This document shows positions 61,524-64,000 of a stretch of 64,000 nucleotides of DNA, in pieces. Within the stretch, counting starts at the first letter, position 1. Each line of letters begins with the position of its first letter. The stretch is from the NCBI RefSeq assembly GCF_003337575.1, contig NZ_QPJM01000017.1, forward strand, positions 50,679-114,678. Reading direction: 5' to 3'. The translations under genes and the position numbers were made by a program. The notes beneath the pieces were generated by a model that was not told the DNA's origin, made no database searches, and worked only from the letters and a program-made list of their open reading frames with translations. This stretch comes from Phyllobacterium bourgognense (GTDB lineage Bacteria; Pseudomonadota; Alphaproteobacteria; Rhizobiales; Rhizobiaceae).

Positions 61524-64000
61524 ATGTATGAATTTTCAGGGGCGGATTCCGCCCGTTCTCCATTATCGCCTTCATTCCATCGCGTGCGCCGCAAGCTGCT
61601 TTCGTTTGTGTCAGCAGCTGCGATCGCTATCGCATTGCCGACAGTTCCAGCTTTGGCGCAGGAGGCGGGCAAGTATTTCATGGCCGATGGTACGAAAACG
61701 GATGATCTCGGGAAGGCGGCGGAAAGCTGGCGCACACCGGAATTCCTGAAGGATCACGCCCTGGCGGGTGTGAAGGCCGAATATGCCTATGCTTTTGGCT
61801 ATACGGGCAAGAAGGTGATTCTCGGGGAAGTGGATTCGGGCGTCCTCGCCTTTCATCCGCAATTATCGGGCAAGTTTACGTCACTGACCGTTACAGGCAC
61901 CTATGGTGCCGATGGCTGGCGATACGAAGATGGCGACCACAATCGCACATGGAAAGCGGGTGACAAATTCTCGATCAGTGGAGACTATGACGTCCTGATC
62001 AATGACAGCCATGGCACCGCTGCAGCGGGGGAGATGGTAGCAAAACGCGACGGGCTGGAAATGCATGGTATCGCCTTTGATGCGCACCTGCTTTCGGCAA
62101 ACTCGGGTGGAACGGATGGGAGTATATTTGGCCCCAATGCCGATTATGAATATCACAAAGAGGCATATGGTATCCTTGCCCGCAACGGTGCCCGCGCCAT
62201 CAATTCAAGCTGGGGGCAGGAATATTCTAAGGCAGGCGACTATGGGACCATCGAGGGTCTGACCAAGCTCTATCATACGTTCGTGGGAAAGAAAACGTTT
62301 CTCGATGCTGCCTTCGAGGTCTCGAAAGACTATGGCGCCATCCAGGTCTGGGCTAATGGCAATGAGGGGCGCAACAACCCGCGCGCTGTTGTGGCAATGC
62401 CCTATTTTCGGCCGGAGGTGGAGCCCTATTGGATCGGCGTCACCGGTGTTACCAAGGATCGAGAATCCATATACGACCGTTGCGGCGTGACCAAATACTG
62501 GTGCATGGCCGGTCCAACCGTCGATATTTACAGTACCTCGGTACACCGAAATGGCACGGATTATGATTTTGGCGGTGGAAAGCTCACCGACAAGATCGAG
62601 GCTGGTTATACCCCCACCTACAATGGCACATCTGCCGCCGCGCCCAATGTGACGGCATCGTTGGGGCTGGTGATGGACCGGTTTTCTTATCTCACCGGCC
62701 CTCAGGCGCGCGATGTATTGTTTACCACAGCAGAACATCTTACCGATAATCGCGTTGTCAACGACAATATCGAGGCACCGAATGCGGTGTTCGGTTGGGG
62801 CCGGCCTGATCTGAAGAAAGCAATGAACGGCCCCGGACAATTTCTTGGCCGTTTCGACGCCAATTTGGGTGTGAGCATTACTGACACTTGGTCAAATGAC
62901 ATCAGCCAAGCCGCGCTTGATCAGCGTAAGACCGAAGAGGTTCTGGAGATTGCCGATTGGAAAACAAAAAAGACTGCCAGTGGATGGAATGATGGTCAGT
63001 CCGATGCGGAACGAGATGCGATTGTGCTGGAGCTAAAATCAGATGTACCTAGTCTGTTGAAAGCACTGGTTGCGGTCATTTCCACAGGAAAGTATGAAAA
63101 GGAGCTGAAAGGCGTGCGGGAGAACGGATTGGCTTCCGTTGTACTGGACCGTCTTATCACTAAGACAACCTACCCAACATACTTCGCCTATGCTTCCGAT
63201 CCCCAATATCCGTGGCTCGCGCAAGCATATGGTCAAGATTTGTCAGCATTGCTGAACGACAAAACCTTTTCTATCCTTGACGGCGAAATCGACGAGACAA
63301 AGAATCTTCTTAGGGGCACCTTTAAAAACCAGGAAACCCGCACGGCCTATCTCGCGACGAAGCTTGCCGATCCCTCTTCCTACGATGCCGGGCTCACCAA
63401 ATCCGGTTTGGGCAAACTTACCCTTTCCGGCAAGAATACGTATCGCGGCGATACGATCGTCGATGGCGGGGAGCTTGCCATTGCCCAAGGCGGCTCGATC
63501 GTCTCGAACGCTGTTGTCAATGACGCCGGCTTGTTCCGGGTCGATGGGACGGCGGCGAATGCAACGATCAACCAAGGCGGCGAATTGCGCGTCAACCAGA
63601 CCGGCAAAACTGGCGATCTCACATTCGATGGCGGCTGGGGTGTTGTCGATGGCACGAGCGGCAACGCCAGCATCAACGGCGGTAGCCTGATCATCGGCAA
63701 CGCCGGGACTGCTGGCGATCTTGTGCTGAATGGCGGCTTTGCCGCTGTCTATGGCATGGCCGGTGGTGCGGCTGTCATTGGCGGAGCGCTGCAGGTTGGC
63801 ACGAGCGGGGTTACCGGCGATGTCACTGTCGATGGCGGCCTCGCCAGTCTCGATGGTTCTAGCGGCAAGGTTGCCATCAATTCGGGTGGCAGGCTTGCTG
63901 GCACTGGCCGCCTGGCAGCCCTTTCCGCCAATGCCGGCGGTACGGTTGCGCCGGGCCATTCGCTCGGTGTCTTGCATGTCAGCGGCGACGTCACCTTCCT
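61524..64000 (+). CDS. Subtilisin-type serine protease autotransporter, 5' part only
   Basis: The frame is open from ATG 61524 (AGGA eight bases upstream) to the right edge, about 825 residues; the beta-barrel is outside the window. After a basic N-terminus and signal segment (LLSFVSAAAIAIALPTVPALA, split by charges before it) comes a peptidase S8 domain with Asp in ILGEVDSGV, His in NDSHGTAAAGEM and Ser in YNGTSAAAPNV. From about residue 630 it changes to passenger-type beta-helix repeats (LTKSGLGKLTLSGKNTYRGD, then VDGGELAIAQGGSIV and many glycine-rich variants). This resembles SphB1/NalP-like proteases that process other surface proteins; the adhesin at the other end could be a substrate. 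Confidence 0.9.
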   Translation, partial: MYEFSGADSARSPLSPSFHRVRRKLLSFVSAAAIAIALPTVPALAQEAGKYFMADGTKTDDLGKAAESWRTPEFLKDHALAGVKAEYAYAFGYTGKKVILGEVDSGVLAFHPQLSGKFTSLTVTGTYGADGWRYEDGDHNRTWKAGDKFSISGDYDVLINDSHGTAAAGEMVAKRDGLEMHGIAFDAHLLSANSGGTDGSIFGPNADYEYHKEAYGILARNGARAINSSWGQEYSKAGDYGTIEGLTKLYHTFVGKKTFLDAAFEVSKDYGAIQVWANGNEGRNNPRAVVAMPYFRPEVEPYWIGVTGVTKDRESIYDRCGVTKYWCMAGPTVDIYSTSVHRNGTDYDFGGGKLTDKIEAGYTPTYNGTSAAAPNVTASLGLVMDRFSYLTGPQARDVLFTTAEHLTDNRVVNDNIEAPNAVFGWGRPDLKKAMNGPGQFLGRFDANLGVSITDTWSNDISQAALDQRKTEEVLEIADWKTKKTASGWNDGQSDAERDAIVLELKSDVPSLLKALVAVISTGKYEKELKGVRENGLASVVLDRLITKTTYPTYFAYASDPQYPWLAQAYGQDLSALLNDKTFSILDGEIDETKNLLRGTFKNQETRTAYLATKLADPSSYDAGLTKSGLGKLTLSGKNTYRGDTIVDGGELAIAQGGSIVSNAVVNDAGLFRVDGTAANATINQGGELRVNQTGKTGDLTFDGGWGVVDGTSGNASINGGSLIIGNAGTAGDLVLNGGFAAVYGMAGGAAVIGGALQVGTSGVTGDVTVDGGLASLDGSSGKVAINSGGRLAGTGRLAALSANAGGTVAPGHSLGVLHVSGDVTF

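Overview
The window looks like a chromosomal segment of a Hyphomicrobiales (Rhizobiales) alphaproteobacterium in or near the Brucellaceae/Phyllobacteriaceae. Pointers are a FeuN-FeuP-FeuQ locus, a ccmI-E-F-H operon, a MucR/Ros regulator, several rhizobial families (DUF1491, DUF2336, DUF5330, DUF6456, DUF6107) and at least seven copies of a 100-125 bp intergenic palindromic repeat of the Bru-RS/RIME kind. Species cannot be fixed by eye.

Layout. 1-3718: 5' part of a trimeric autotransporter adhesin (minus strand, runs off the left edge). 4332-8411: cytochrome c maturation operon. 8510-9964: a polymorphic toxin/immunity pair. 10080-13102: surface lipoprotein and the feuQ-feuP-feuN signalling locus. 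13193-33571: a nearly complete structural cluster of the Rhodobacter gene transfer agent (RcGTA) type, all on the minus strand, in the canonical order gp1 (33571) to gp15 (13559), with no integrase or lysogeny genes. 33865-39428: LysE exporter, class A penicillin-binding protein, DUF1214 and DUF1254 membrane proteins, MFS transporter. 39585-44411: small proteins, DUF2336, DUF1491, a peptidoglycan-binding protein and a DivJ-like kinase. 44754-47323: Rieske ferredoxin, desaturase-like oxygenase and a divergent LacI regulator. 47505-51878: DUF5330, SufE, a VapB-like antitoxin, DUF6456, a DnaA-domain-IV protein, MucR, MsrB. 51969-61065: oligopeptidase B, amidase, secreted proteins, a GH92 lipoprotein, an L,D-transpeptidase. 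61524-64000: 5' part of a subtilisin-type autotransporter that runs off the right edge.

The most unusual feature is that the GTA cluster is armed. Its HK97-type prohead protease (gp4, 28667-30241) keeps its apparent His/Ser/Glu catalytic residues but carries about 350 extra C-terminal residues: a conserved prefix (NIKANEV...PDGGQWT), a linker (GPKAPDGT) and a toxin-like tip followed by an overlapping, AT-rich immunity gene. Downstream, before the capsid gene, are displaced cassettes made of the 3' end of gp4 joined to another tip and immunity gene: one with a bacterial RNase A-like domain and a CdiI_2-like immunity protein, then deletion remnants and orphan immunity genes. A second cassette with a nucleotidyltransferase-like tip lies between capsid and adaptor genes, and a paralogous one sits outside the cluster beside ccmI. 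This resembles the orphan-tip arrays of CDI and Rhs systems, but built on a GTA/phage head protease. I infer a head-packaged, recombination-diversified antibacterial toxin system; delivery itself is not shown by sequence.
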